NCBI RefSeq assembly: GCF_003336675.1 | Contig: NZ_QPII01000004.1 | Span: 124,001 to 188,000, forward strand | DNA from: Billgrantia montanilacus | Lineage (GTDB): Bacteria > Pseudomonadota > Gammaproteobacteria > Pseudomonadales > Halomonadaceae | Direction: 5' to 3' | Length of the DNA: 64,000 nucleotides | Part shown: positions 42,285 to 51,067 of the stretch, piece after piece | How the letters are laid out: each line of letters begins with the position of its first letter | How positions within the stretch are numbered: position 1 is the first letter of the stretch | Made by a program: the position numbers and the translations under genes | The notes under the pieces: model-generated | What the model was told of the DNA's origin: nothing | The model's input: only the letters and a program-made list of their open reading frames with translations | Database searches by the model: none

Positions 42285-43223
42285 TTATGTGATGCTCTGA
42301 TTCTTGGTCAACTTGCGAATCTTCCCCTGAAGTCGACCATCAATGGCCGCGAGCCCCAGGCCGATAATCACTAGCCCGGCAAGGTGCCGCAGCTCGAGCC
42401 GTTCGCCCAGGAAGAGTATGCCAAGCAAGATGGCGCTGGCCGGTATCAGGAAGGTGACTAGCAACAGGTTGGTTGCCCCTGCGCTTGCCAGCAGGCGGAA
42501 ATATATCAGATACGCCAACGTGGTGGAGAACAGCGCCAGGCCAAATATAGCCGTCCAGGTTTCCAGCCCCGGCCAGGGCTGTGCCCAGAAGCGCTCCATC
42601 GTCAGGGCCAGGGGAGCCAGCACCATCGCCGATGCTGTTATCTGGCCGCAAGCCGTCACCAGTGGCGAGCAACCAAGCGTGCGGAAGCGACGCCCGAATA
42701 CCCCGGCAAAGGCATAGGAAAGGGCGCCGGCGAGCACCGCGACCTGGGCCCATGAGCGATTGGCAGAGCCCTCAGAGACCTCTGCGCCGAGCATGTAGAC
42801 AACACCGGCGAAGCCGACCACCACACCAAACAGGCGATTCAAGGTGAAAGGCTCATCGCGGGTCAGGAAGTGCGCCACGACGATAGTAAAGAAGGGCGTG
42901 GCGGCATTGAGAATAGACGCCAGGCCACTCGCAATGTGCCCCTGCCCCCATGCAATAAGAGTGAAGGGAATCATGTTGTTGAGCAGGCCCATGCCAAAGA
43001 AGGCCAACCACAGCGTAGGGTCGCGCGGCATGCGCTGGCCCAGTACGACCACCAGAGCGTTCAGCGCCAGCGCCGCCAATCCGACGCGAAGTGCCACGAT
43101 GGTAAACGGTCCCAGTTCGGCTAACGCCACCCTCACGAAGAAGAAGGAACCGCCCCACAGCACCGATAAGGTCACCAACAATACCCACTCTAGCGGGTCC
43201 ATGGTGCGATTGATTGTAATCAT
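42285..43223 (-). CDS. EamA/DMT family transporter
   Basis: A 312-residue membrane protein with ten hydrophobic segments in two EamA repeats; [18 protein letters not shown] opens the first and the second begins near [18 protein letters not shown]. Probably exports amino acids or other small metabolites. The start at 43223 (MITINRT) follows GGAG; MDPLEW 7 codons later is an alternative. It is divergent from the GGCT-like gene by 189 bp. Confidence 0.88.
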   Translation of the reverse strand: MITINRTMDPLEWVLLVTLSVLWGGSFFFVRVALAELGPFTIVALRVGLAALALNALVVVLGQRMPRDPTLWLAFFGMGLLNNMIPFTLIAWGQGHIASGLASILNAATPFFTIVVAHFLTRDEPFTLNRLFGVVVGFAGVVYMLGAEVSEGSANRSWAQVAVLAGALSYAFAGVFGRRFRTLGCSPLVTACGQITASAMVLAPLALTMERFWAQPWPGLETWTAIFGLALFSTTLAYLIYFRLLASAGATNLLLVTFLIPASAILLGILFLGERLELRHLAGLVIIGLGLAAIDGRLQGKIRKLTKNQSIT

Positions 43224-43412
43224 GCCTGCCACTCCGTCTTGGGAAAGCCCCAACTTATGGCAGGAGAGCAAGCGGAAAACTCCGCTTCTTGCGGTGAATT
43301 TGGAGAGTGCAAAGATATCGAGTAGCGGTGAGTTGCCTGGCGGGCGTGGTGGCATCGAATGGCGAACGGCTAGAATTCTCTTATGCCAACTTGCCAGGGA
43401 GACAGCTCCTTC

Positions 43413-43799
43413 ATGCACACGCCCGTGCTCTCCATTACCCGCACGCCGCTGGTGGCCGTGTACGGCACCCTGAAACGCGGGCTGCGCAATCATCATTGGC
43501 TGGAGGGTGCCGACTTCCTCGGCAGCGACCGGCTGACCAGCGCTACCCTCTACGATCTCGGGCCTTTTCCCGGCGCCAAGCCCGAAACCTCCCGTGGGGT
43601 AGAGGTGGAGGTGTTTCGCGTCGACGCCACTCTGCTTACCGAACTGGACAGGCTAGAAGATTTTCGGCCACGCCAGCCGCATGCCGGGCTTTACCGCCGC
43701 GCCATACACGTCACCGCCTTCGGTCCCGCCTGGCTCTATCTCTACAACCCCGAAGTAGTCGGCTGCGTGGCGATCCGGCAGGGTGGGTGGTGGCCTTGA
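43413..43799 (+). CDS. Gamma-glutamylcyclotransferase-like (AIG2/GGCT fold) protein
   Basis: A 128-residue protein with VAVYGTLKRGLRNHHWLEG, the glycine-rich substrate loop of the GGCT fold, and ELDRLEDF carrying the probable catalytic Glu. It may release 5-oxoproline from gamma-glutamyl compounds. An earlier in-frame ATG at 43383 is possible; the later start has GGGAGA about 11 nt upstream. Confidence 0.82.
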   Translation: MHTPVLSITRTPLVAVYGTLKRGLRNHHWLEGADFLGSDRLTSATLYDLGPFPGAKPETSRGVEVEVFRVDATLLTELDRLEDFRPRQPHAGLYRRAIHVTAFGPAWLYLYNPEVVGCVAIRQGGWWP

Positions 43800-43960
43800 C
43801 CTTCTCGCTGTATCTTCCTCGCGCCGTGCCACTTCAACCATTGCGCCAACGATCACTGTGCGCATGTGCTCATCCTGCAGGTTTGTTCACCTACCCGGTA
43901 ATCGAACGGGATGCGGCGGAAGTGACAGGTTGGTGTGTCCTGTGGGTGTGATTGTAAAGC

Positions 43961-44473
43961 TCAGTCCGTTGCGGGTTGGCGAGCAACCGACAACACAGGC
44001 GGATGTGCCAGTGTTTGATAAACAACGCAGTACCGTTCCGTCAAGCGCAAGAGGGTTTCGAGCTGCTCTTCCGACGCATCGGTATCCAGGGCGACTTGCA
44101 GCCGAATACTCTGGAAGCCGACGGGAACTTCCTTTGATACGCCAAGGGTTCCGCGGAAATCGAGATCACCTTCCGCCTGGAGCGAGGCATCTCGCAATTC
44201 AATGCCTAGGGAGGTGGCGACGGCATTCAGCGTCACCCCAGCGCAGGCCACCAAGGCTTCGAGCAGCATGTCGCCCGAACACGCGCTCTGACCACTCCCG
44301 CCCGTGGCGGGATGCAGCCCGGCCTCAACGAGTGCTTTGCCCGTCTCGATTCTGCAGCTGACACCCTCACCGAGACGCCCTTGCGCGCGAAGAGTGATCA
44401 GCGCGGCATCCGGTGCCTCGCGATAACGCTCTTTCAGTGGCGTTTGGACGGACCGCAACTCTTCAGCCTTCAT
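43961..44473 (-). CDS. OsmC family protein
   Basis: A 170-residue OsmC-fold protein. Conserved cysteines are present in SACSGDMLLEALVACAG and ERYCVVYQTL. These fit thiol-dependent peroxidase function against organic hydroperoxides, although the first segment has an additional Cys and the subgroup (YhfA-like) is less studied. Monocistronic, ending 161 bp from the GGCT-like gene. Confidence 0.85.
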   Translation of the reverse strand: MKAEELRSVQTPLKERYREAPDAALITLRAQGRLGEGVSCRIETGKALVEAGLHPATGGSGQSACSGDMLLEALVACAGVTLNAVATSLGIELRDASLQAEGDLDFRGTLGVSKEVPVGFQSIRLQVALDTDASEEQLETLLRLTERYCVVYQTLAHPPVLSVARQPATD

Positions 44474-44611
44474 GACGCTCTCCTCGTGATTGTCTTGGAT
44501 AATTGTCTTGGCTCATCACGCGCCTTTGGCGGCACGGCCGCTCTAGGTCGTAAGCTGTCTCGAGCATCTCATCAGAATAGGCGAAAAGTTCTGCGGCCAG
44601 CTTCCACTCGA

Positions 44612-44706
44612 ACACTTTGGCCGGCGTGCATTTCATCACCGCGCTCTACAAGGGCGCAGCCCACGGCTTCACGGCCAAGGACGCCCCCAGCTACGATGTG
44701 GCCGCG
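44612..44706 (+). pseudogene. C-terminal fragment of a dienelactone hydrolase family protein
   Basis: A frame of about 30 codons reads HFITALYKGAAHGFTAKDAP then SYDVAAAL, matching the end of dienelactone hydrolases, where Y-GA-HGF carries the catalytic His and is followed by P-YD-AAA. Nothing of the nucleophile region lies upstream in any frame, and the sequence then runs into unrelated codons. A decayed remnant is the best reading. Confidence 0.5.
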
Positions 44707-44712
44707 GCGCTA

Positions 44713-44853
44713 TCACCTCCTCGACAGTCTCAGGGCGCCCTGGCGAAGTCTTCGCCACGCACCACCAAACAGCTTGGCAAACAGATCGGCCTTCACTCGG
44801 GCATTGCGCTGTTCAATTGCCCGAATTTTAGGGTCCGGATTGTGGAAAGCCAT
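44713..44853 (-). CDS. Small basic hypothetical protein
   Basis: A 46-residue protein MAFHNPDPKIRAIEQRNARV with a further FAKLFGGAWRRL helix and basic tail, preceded by GGAGGAG 4 nt before the ATG. The composition (Arg-rich, helical) resembles DUF1127-type or ribosome-associated small proteins but no family is recognised. The strong ribosome site is the main reason to consider it real. Confidence 0.55.
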   Translation of the reverse strand: MAFHNPDPKIRAIEQRNARVKADLFAKLFGGAWRRLRQGALRLSRR

Positions 44854-45214
44854 CGTCTCCTCCGCTGTCGCGAGCACACTGGAAGCGTAGCATCTAGGGG
44901 CGCTGCGCAGGCTTTTCATGGTTGCCCGAAAGTCGTTTCTGCTAAAGATTTGAGGCAAGGCGCCGATAAATTTGCTTAGGACAAGCCTGCGCTCAGGACC
45001 AACAAGCAGCCATAGAGTCGGCTGCGATACTAAGATGGAACATCATCCATGGTCATTTCCACCTTGTCTTCGTTGGTCAGCCAGCAGCTTTCTCGGAGCT
45101 TCACTGATCAAACCGCCAAAAAAACGTCGTTTGCCACAGGGAGCATGGGCTTTGTCATCGCGAAATACGAAATATGCCGTGCATTGGTTGACGGGTCAAT
45201 TTTGCGAATATCGC
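44854..45214. other. 361-bp intergenic region before the diguanylate cyclase
   Basis: No gene is supported here. The reading frame of the cyclase is open across this stretch, but codons before 45215 show no family similarity and no start with a good ribosome site is seen. It must contain the promoters of the small protein (minus) and the cyclase (plus). Confidence 0.45.
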
Positions 45215-46357
45215 ATGGAGTCGGTGTATCGCAGGCTTATCAAGACGAGGGCGCGGTTTGAGTCACGTCTTTCGTTGATCCTGGTGTCCTTGATCTTCGG
45301 CATGTTTGCTATTACGGACTACAATCTTCTTGGCTTGACCAGAGAGTATTATTTGCTGATCACCATGCGCATCGTGGTGGTGAGCCTCTGTCTTCTCCTG
45401 GCATTCACTATCGGGCGCTGGGGAAACTATTTCCGTAAAATCTGGTTGCACGCTTTGCCGCTCTGGATACTTGCGACGGGAATCATCTTGATCGTTCCCT
45501 TGCGCCCCGAGAGCCTCGCCACTCAGGTAACAGCGGTGGTGGTAGCCACCATGGCTTTCTATCTCCTGATCCCTAATTTGCTGACGGTGGTGACGTTCGC
45601 GAGCCTCTATTTGAGTGTTGGCTTTCTGACCTCTGCCGTGCTGTTTGCGGATATTTCACCAGTGGTGGCGCTTCGCTTGGCGCTGTTGTTGATCATGACC
45701 AATGCAGTGGGCTTTTGTGCCTTGCTGCGTTTGGAAAGCCTTCAGCGCAGGCAATTTGCGTTGCTTCAAGAAGAGCGTGCTCAAAATCACCATCTGCTCA
45801 AGGAAATAGCACTTCGAAAAGACCTGGAAGCTCAGCTGCGCATGCTCGCCGAGCGGGATGCTCTAACGGGATTGGATAGTCGAAGCCATTTCATGAAGCG
45901 GGCCAAGGCATTGCTGCAGCGCTCGCGAATGGAAAAGAAACCCTTCAGCCTTTTCATGATTGATGTCGATCATTTCAAGAGTATCAACGATACTTGGGGC
46001 CACATACACGGGGATTGGGTTCTGACAAAAATCGCGGAGGCGTGTGCGCAGTCTCTACGCCCCACGGATGTAATAGGACGTTTCGGCGGTGAAGAGTTCA
46101 TGGTGGCCTTGCCGGACACCGGCCCCGATGATGCTCAAATTGTGGCAGAGCGCTTGCAAAAGATGGTCGCTGAGCTTCCGTTAAAGGAAGAAATGAGCGG
46201 GATGCGCCTAAGCGTGACCATAGGTATTGCTTTAGCGAACACTGAAGACGCCGACCTCGAGTCCTTGATTATGCGAGCGGACCAGATACTTTACGTTGGC
46301 AAACGCGACGGCAGGAACCGGGTAGTGATGTGTCGCGAGGGGATGGAAGAAGGATGA
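45215..46357 (+). CDS. Membrane-anchored diguanylate cyclase
   Basis: A 380-residue protein with five or six membrane helices (about 18-175), a short coiled coil and a GGDEF domain. The active site is GGEEF (291-295), and RPTD at 282-285 is a product-binding inhibitory I-site five residues upstream. DxLTGL and DVDHFKSINDT metal/substrate motifs are intact. It should make c-di-GMP with feedback inhibition. The ATG at 45215 has only a weak ribosome site, but it is the only in-frame ATG before the first helix. Base composition is lower in GC than the neighbours, suggesting acquisition. Confidence 0.88.
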   Translation: MESVYRRLIKTRARFESRLSLILVSLIFGMFAITDYNLLGLTREYYLLITMRIVVVSLCLLLAFTIGRWGNYFRKIWLHALPLWILATGIILIVPLRPESLATQVTAVVVATMAFYLLIPNLLTVVTFASLYLSVGFLTSAVLFADISPVVALRLALLLIMTNAVGFCALLRLESLQRRQFALLQEERAQNHHLLKEIALRKDLEAQLRMLAERDALTGLDSRSHFMKRAKALLQRSRMEKKPFSLFMIDVDHFKSINDTWGHIHGDWVLTKIAEACAQSLRPTDVIGRFGGEEFMVALPDTGPDDAQIVAERLQKMVAELPLKEEMSGMRLSVTIGIALANTEDADLESLIMRADQILYVGKRDGRNRVVMCREGMEEG

Positions 46358-46395
46358 ATAGGTTTGGCCGCACCATCCGCCGCAGTATGGCCTAG

Positions 46396-46929
46396 CTACC
46401 GGCAGCGGGCATACATGAAGCATGCTCTGGGCTCTGGGCCGATATTCGGATGCAAGGCGTACCGCTCGAGCCGTCCTTCTCTCGAGAAGCCCGCTTTTTC
46501 CAATAAGCGAGCGGAAGCCAGGTTCTCGACATCGCATGTGGCCTGAACCCGATAATACTCGGGCTGTGCCAGGCAGCGCTCGGTCAGCTCGACCAGCGCT
46601 TCTGTCATGATGCCTTGCCCCCAGAATCGGCGGGCCAGGACATAGCCCAGATCGACCGTATGGCCCTTGGGTCGCGCCTCTACCATGCCGATGGGCTCTT
46701 GCTCATTACCGGCAAGAGTGATGACGTAGGGAAAATGCGTGCGATCTCCCCAGGCTTCGATGCAGATGGCGATGAATTCCACGGCTTCGGTTATCGCGTT
46801 GTGCGGGCGCCATACCAAGTAGCGCGAAACTTCCGTGTCCGTGGTGTATGCACGAAAGAGGCGGGAGGCGTCTGAGACGCACGGTTCACGGAGGTAAAGC
46901 CGTGTCGTTACTATGTTGGTGGGCAACAT
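46396..46929 (-). CDS. GNAT acetyltransferase, RimJ/RimL type
   Basis: A 177-residue GNAT protein starting MLPTNIVTTRLYLREP. LGYVLARRFWGQGIMTEAL is the acetyl-CoA-binding segment, and SARLLEKAGFSREG the C-terminal motif of the RimJ/RimL group that acetylates N-terminal residues or small amines. The start at 46929 is chosen over a longer frame because of AAGGG upstream and the family N-terminus. Confidence 0.87.
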   Translation of the reverse strand: MLPTNIVTTRLYLREPCVSDASRLFRAYTTDTEVSRYLVWRPHNAITEAVEFIAICIEAWGDRTHFPYVITLAGNEQEPIGMVEARPKGHTVDLGYVLARRFWGQGIMTEALVELTERCLAQPEYYRVQATCDVENLASARLLEKAGFSREGRLERYALHPNIGPEPRACFMYARCR

Positions 46930-47083
46930 CGCTTCACCCTTTCCTGTACAGATATCAGGGACTACGGACATGAGCTCAGGGCACAATAGGCTGATAATTC
47001 GCGATGTCGGCCTCGATTCCAAGTCGAGCCATGCAGGAAGCATAATATCTGAGGGTAAGTTGAGGTCAACGTCGATGGGTGCA

Positions 47084-47108
47084 CACCGCCGTTGATCAAG
47101 CGGCGGTG
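47084..47108. terminator. GC hairpin downstream of the second RidA gene
   Basis: CACCGCCG-TTGATCAAG-CGGCGGTG is a perfect 8-bp stem with a 9-nt loop, 14 bp beyond the RidA-family stop on the minus strand. No T-run follows, so it may only block exonucleases or be a weak terminator. Confidence 0.4.
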
Positions 47109-47121
47109 CGTACTTGAGAGA

Positions 47122-47523
47122 TTACGCCGTTGGCTGCGGAATCCGCGCGATGACCTTGATTTCGAAATCGAAGCCCGCCAGCCAGTTCACGCCCACCGCG
47201 GTCCAGTTGGGGTAGGGCGGTTCGCCAATTGCCTTCGTTCGCACCCTGTCGATCGCTTCCCACTGAGCGGCAGGATCGGTGTGGAAGGTGGTTACGTCGA
47301 CGATATCGTCGAAGGTGCAGCCGGCGGCTTCGAGAACGGCTGTCAGGTTATCGAAGGCGAGCTGGACCTGCTTTTCGAAATCCGGCTCGGGTGAGCCATC
47401 CTCGCGGCTGCCGACCTGGCCCGAGACGAACAGGAAGTCGCCTGAGCGGATCGCCGCTGAATAGCGGTTGATCTCATAGAGTGCCTGCCGACCGGCAGGA
47501 AAGACTGCATCGCGTTTGCCCAT
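47122..47523 (-). CDS. RidA/YjgF family protein, divergent from TetR
   Basis: A 133-residue RidA-fold protein: FLFVSGQVGS, DFEKQVQLAFDNLTAVLEAAG, and VGVNWLAGFDFEIKVIARIP at the C-terminus. The invariant Arg of RidA is not in its usual place (the relevant strand reads NWTAVGVNWL), so canonical enamine deaminase activity is uncertain. It shares a 179-bp intergenic region containing three dyads with the divergent TetR gene and is the likely target of that repressor. Confidence 0.85.
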   Translation of the reverse strand: MGKRDAVFPAGRQALYEINRYSAAIRSGDFLFVSGQVGSREDGSPEPDFEKQVQLAFDNLTAVLEAAGCTFDDIVDVTTFHTDPAAQWEAIDRVRTKAIGEPPYPNWTAVGVNWLAGFDFEIKVIARIPQPTA

Positions 47524-47552
47524 CGTTCTGCTCCGGTAGAAGGGGAGTTGAT

Positions 47553-47619
47553 ATACGCCCCGTATGTGACATGCTGGCCGCATACGCTTCGTATGTCAAA
47601 TTGACATACGTTTTGTATG
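47553..47619. promoter_or_regulatory. Three tandem dyads between ridA-like and tetR genes
   Basis: Three copies of a dyad with ATACG-N3-CGTAT architecture: ATACGCCCCGTAT (47553-47565), CATACGCTTCGTATG (47581-47595) and CATACGTTTTGTATG (47605-47619). Centres are 29 and 24 bp apart. Placement in the shared promoter region next to a TetR gene makes them candidate operators for that repressor on both genes. Confidence 0.75.
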
Positions 47620-47702
47620 TTAAAGTTGGCCGGTAGGTAGAAATGTAGGCAGGCTCAAGGCCTAGGAAGGTTTGAGTGGTGGATAGCTTTGAGGAGTGTG
47701 TT

Positions 47703-48296
47703 GTGGCCACGAAACGTGCGCAGATGATGGAGGAAACCCGGGGCAAGATCATTCGAGCCGCTCGCAAGGCCTTCGCGGCCAAGGGCTATGCGGCCGCTTC
47801 GATGGACGATCTTACCGCCGAAGCCGGGCTGACCCGGGGGGCGCTCTATCACAACTTCGGCAGCAAGCAGGGGCTGCTGCAGGCTGTGGTCGACCAGATC
47901 GACCAGGAGATGGTGGAGCGGATGCTGGCCGCCCAGGACCAGGCGGCAAGCCGATGGGGTGGTCTGCTGGAGGAGGGTGTGGCCTACATCGAAATGGCGC
48001 TGGAACCGGAAGTCCAGCGCATCATGTTGCTGGACGGCCCGGCCGTACTCGGCGACCCTTCTCAATGGCCCAACCAGAATGCGTGCCTGCTGCGCACGAC
48101 CCAGACCCTCCAGGCGCTCATCGATGAGGGCACGGTCAAGCCGGTGGATGCGGAGGCCGCCGCCCGGTTGATCAACGGCGCGGCACTCAACGCCGCCCTG
48201 TGGATTGCCGCCGCCGACGACCCCCGCGCCGTGCTACCGAAAGCCGTGGAGGCGTTCCGGCAGCTCGCTACGGGCTTGCTGAAAGCCAAGGGGTGA
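47703..48296 (+). CDS. TetR/AcrR family repressor
   Basis: A 197-residue TetR protein. The GTG at 47703 has GAGGAG 6 nt upstream. The DNA-binding part contains ARKAFAAKGYAAASMDDLTA and LTRGALYHNFGSKQGLL, the helix-turn-helix. The ligand domain is about 130 residues. It is divergent from the RidA-like gene and both start within a region carrying three related dyads, so autoregulation and control of the RidA-like gene are likely. Confidence 0.87.
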   Translation: MATKRAQMMEETRGKIIRAARKAFAAKGYAAASMDDLTAEAGLTRGALYHNFGSKQGLLQAVVDQIDQEMVERMLAAQDQAASRWGGLLEEGVAYIEMALEPEVQRIMLLDGPAVLGDPSQWPNQNACLLRTTQTLQALIDEGTVKPVDAEAAARLINGAALNAALWIAAADDPRAVLPKAVEAFRQLATGLLKAKG

Positions 48297-48343
48297 GAGC
48301 AAAAGGCGAGCCAGACAGGTGGTGCCTGCCTGAGTGAGTTCGC

Positions 48344-48694
48344 TTACTCATGCTGCAGGATATTGACGAGCTTGCCGAACGGGTCGCGGGCATAGAACCG
48401 TCGCACGCCCCAAGGCTCGCTGACAGGGCCGTACTCAATTGGCACGTTCGCCTTCTCGCAGCGTGCCAGCGCCGCTTCGATATCGTCGACTTCGATGGAG
48501 AGATCGGGCACCGGTGTGCCGGAGCCACCCTCGGTGCCGAAGCTCAACTGTACGGTCATCTTTTCATCAGAGCCGTATGTCCGAAACCAGCCGTGATCCA
48601 TGAGCAGGTCGAGGCCCAGGATTTCCCCATAGAAGGCTGCAGCCTTGTCGATATCCGATGTCGCCGTGTTGGACATGATGCGTTTGACTTTCAT
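48344..48694 (-). CDS. VOC superfamily (glyoxalase-like) protein
   Basis: A 116-residue protein: DIDKAAAFYGEILGLDLLMD, VDDIEAALARCEKANVPIEY and FYARDPFGKLVNILQ, one complete pair of beta-alpha-beta-beta-beta modules as in dimeric VOC enzymes. Substrate unknown. It ends 48 bp from the convergent TetR gene; the 286 bp upstream contain no gene I can support. Confidence 0.86.
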   Translation of the reverse strand: MKVKRIMSNTATSDIDKAAAFYGEILGLDLLMDHGWFRTYGSDEKMTVQLSFGTEGGSGTPVPDLSIEVDDIEAALARCEKANVPIEYGPVSEPWGVRRFYARDPFGKLVNILQHE

Positions 48695-48980
48695 GGGTCA
48701 CCCAATTTTCGGCTTGTTCTGACTTCAGAAATTACTTTTTGGCAAAGCCCTTCTCAGTAGTGCTAGGCGCTTCGGTCGGGAGATGTTTAAACGTAGACGT
48801 CGTTCTTGTTACCTGCCAAATAACCAGGCTAAGTCTCACCTTGGAGCGCTAAGTTTAATTGTTTATTCAGCTATCGTGATCAATCGGCCATTACTACGGT
48901 GATAAGTGAGGTGAGTCCTGTTCTCTCCCTCTTTTTCAAACCACAATGTCAGGCAACGACATGAACCCAAGGAGCTTCCC

Positions 48981-49820
48981 ATGAGCGGCACTCTCTATCG
49001 CCTGGCGGCCTTTACCGATGACCCCAGCGGCGGCAACCCCGCCGGGGTGTGGCTGGGCGATGTGTTGCCCGAGCCGGCCGAGATGCAACGTATCGCTGCA
49101 GAGGTGGGCTATTCCGAAACCGCCTTCATTGCCCCGGCCAAGGGTGAGCGTCGGACGGTGCGCTACTACAGCCCCGAGGCGGAGGTGAGCTTCTGCGGCC
49201 ATGCCACGGTGGCCGGCGGCGTGCAGATGGGCCGGCTGAGCGGGGCGGGCAGCTACCTGCTCGATACGGAGGTGGGCGAGGTGAGCGTCACCGTCGACCA
49301 GGTGGAAGGGGAGTGGCGGGCTTCGCTGGTATCGGTCGCGCCGGAGTATCGCCCCGCCGAGCCTGAATTGGTCGAGTCGGTGTGCGAACTGCTTGGCTGG
49401 CAGGCGGACGAACTCGATCTCGAGATTCCGCCGGCGCGAGCCTACGCCGGGGCCTGGCACCTGATGCTGGCATGCAAGACGCAGCAGCGCCTCGAACGGC
49501 TCGAGTACGATTTCGAGCGTCTCAAGGCGCTGATGCTGCGTGAAGGGCTGACCACGCTGCAGCTGGTATGGCGCGAGAGCGAAGGGCATTTCCACGCCCG
49601 TGACCCGTTCCCGGTGGGCGGTGTGGTGGAAGACCCCGCCACCGGTGCGGCCGCCGCGGCGCTGGGTGGCTACCTGCGCGATGCCGGCCTACTACAGGCG
49701 CCTGCCCAGTTGACGATCCGGCAGGGCGAGGTCATGGGCCGGCCCAGCCGCCTGGAGGTGGATGTCCCGCTTACTGGTGGCATCGTCGTCACCGGCCAGG
49801 CGGTGAGCCTGGAACACTGA
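48981..49820 (+). CDS. PhzF family isomerase-like protein
   Basis: A 279-residue protein with AAGGAG before the ATG. LAAFTDDPSGGNPAGVWLGD and the YSETAFI segment with the catalytic Glu, then SFCGHATVAGG and the C-terminal DPATGAAAAALGGYL motif, define the PhzF/diaminopimelate-epimerase-like fold. Most members outside phenazine loci have unknown substrates, and there are no phz genes here. Confidence 0.88.
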   Translation: MSGTLYRLAAFTDDPSGGNPAGVWLGDVLPEPAEMQRIAAEVGYSETAFIAPAKGERRTVRYYSPEAEVSFCGHATVAGGVQMGRLSGAGSYLLDTEVGEVSVTVDQVEGEWRASLVSVAPEYRPAEPELVESVCELLGWQADELDLEIPPARAYAGAWHLMLACKTQQRLERLEYDFERLKALMLREGLTTLQLVWRESEGHFHARDPFPVGGVVEDPATGAAAAALGGYLRDAGLLQAPAQLTIRQGEVMGRPSRLEVDVPLTGGIVVTGQAVSLEH

Positions 49821-49865
49821 CCCGGGGCTGTAGAGCCAAGCAAGGCCTTGTTGTCGGCGAACGGC

Positions 49866-50963
49866 TCAAGGCCTGAGCACCCAATAGTCGTTCTGGATGT
49901 CGTGGGGCAGCTGGTGCACCCCGATGTTGCCGAAGCCGGCCTTGCCGAAATACTCCCGTGCCTTCTCCCGGCCCCACATCGTTCCTAGCCCTTCGCCGCC
50001 CTGGGCGAGTGAGACGCTCATGCAGTGCATGATCGACAGGGTGTAGAGCAACGTGCCCATGGGGTGGTCGCGGTCGCCGTGGTGGTGGCTTGACGAGTGG
50101 ATGTCCTGGGCCAGGTAGACGCCATCCTCGCGCAGGGTGCGGCGGATACCCTTGAGCAGGTTCAGCGGGTGGGCCTGGTCATGAATGGCATCGAAGGTGG
50201 TAACCAGATCGTAGCGCTGCGCCGGAGCCGTGCGGTCGAAGTCGCTGAGGTCGCGCTCCTCGAAGCGCAGGTTGGTCAGGCCCAGACGAGCGGCACGCTC
50301 CGTCGCCCAGCCGATGGCCTCCGCAGAGAGGTCGTAGCCGATAAACCGGCTGTTGGGGAAGCGTTCGGCGAGCTTCATCAGCGCCAGGCCGCGGCCGCAG
50401 CCGAGATCGAGTACGTCGATGCCCTGTGCCAGCCTGTCCGGCAGCTCCGGTGCCAAGGGCAGGATGGCATCCAACAGCACGGGCAGCACGGTCTGGCCGC
50501 TGTCCTCGGCCATGACTTCATGGAAACGTGCGTAGCGCGAGTACGGCACGCCGCCACCGTGGCGAAAGCAGGCCAGCACGTCGTCTTCCACCTGGCCCAT
50601 CAGCGGCAGGTACTGGGAAAACACGGCGAGATTGGCTTCGCCGCCGTCGGTCAGCAGCGTGGCGCGTTCGGGGGGAAGGCGATAGGTCATGGCCTGCGGG
50701 TTGTGCTCGACCAGTGCGGCGACCGTCGCGCCGCCCAACCACTCGCGCACGTAGCGCTCATCGAGCTTGGCCTTGGTGGCAAGTTCGCTGCTGGTCACTG
50801 GCTCGCCGTCGGCCAGTTGGCCGAGCAGGCCGCTGCGGTGGGCCAGTGAGATCAGCTGCAGCATGGCGCCCTCGTTGAGGGCACGAACAAAGCGATTCTC
50901 GAAATCGGCGGCGAGGGAGGCGTCGAAGGCGTCGTTAACGGAAGGTTTGGCTTGGGCAGTCAT
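49866..50963 (-). CDS. Class I SAM-dependent methyltransferase with N-terminal winged helix
   Basis: A 365-residue protein. The N-terminal winged-helix dimerisation domain (RVVREWLGG-like segment DERYVREWLGGATVAALVEH) is followed by a Rossmann methyltransferase domain with IDVLDLGCGRGLALMKLAE (SAM motif I), DAIHDQAHP, and a DDIHSSSHHHGD-like HSSSHHHGDRDHPMG metal-rich loop. The type is that of Rv2258c-like methyltransferases. The start at 50963 gives the MTAQAKPSVNDAF N-terminus. It is divergent from the GlxA-type regulator (104 bp), which may control it. Confidence 0.86.
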   Translation of the reverse strand: MTAQAKPSVNDAFDASLAADFENRFVRALNEGAMLQLISLAHRSGLLGQLADGEPVTSSELATKAKLDERYVREWLGGATVAALVEHNPQAMTYRLPPERATLLTDGGEANLAVFSQYLPLMGQVEDDVLACFRHGGGVPYSRYARFHEVMAEDSGQTVLPVLLDAILPLAPELPDRLAQGIDVLDLGCGRGLALMKLAERFPNSRFIGYDLSAEAIGWATERAARLGLTNLRFEERDLSDFDRTAPAQRYDLVTTFDAIHDQAHPLNLLKGIRRTLREDGVYLAQDIHSSSHHHGDRDHPMGTLLYTLSIMHCMSVSLAQGGEGLGTMWGREKAREYFGKAGFGNIGVHQLPHDIQNDYWVLRP

Positions 50964-51067
50964 GTCGGTTCTCCACAGGTCTTGTTGTGTGCATTGGAGT
51001 GTCCATTCTGGCGCTCCCGGCTGGGCTACACTGAAGTCCCTACGGACAAAAACCGGCGGTTTCCGCC

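Noticed and set aside
44566..44600. Segment TAGGCGAAAAGTTCTGCGG resembling the left end of repeat B
   Set aside because: Only a short partial match, with no core or right end following; probably chance or a very decayed copy.
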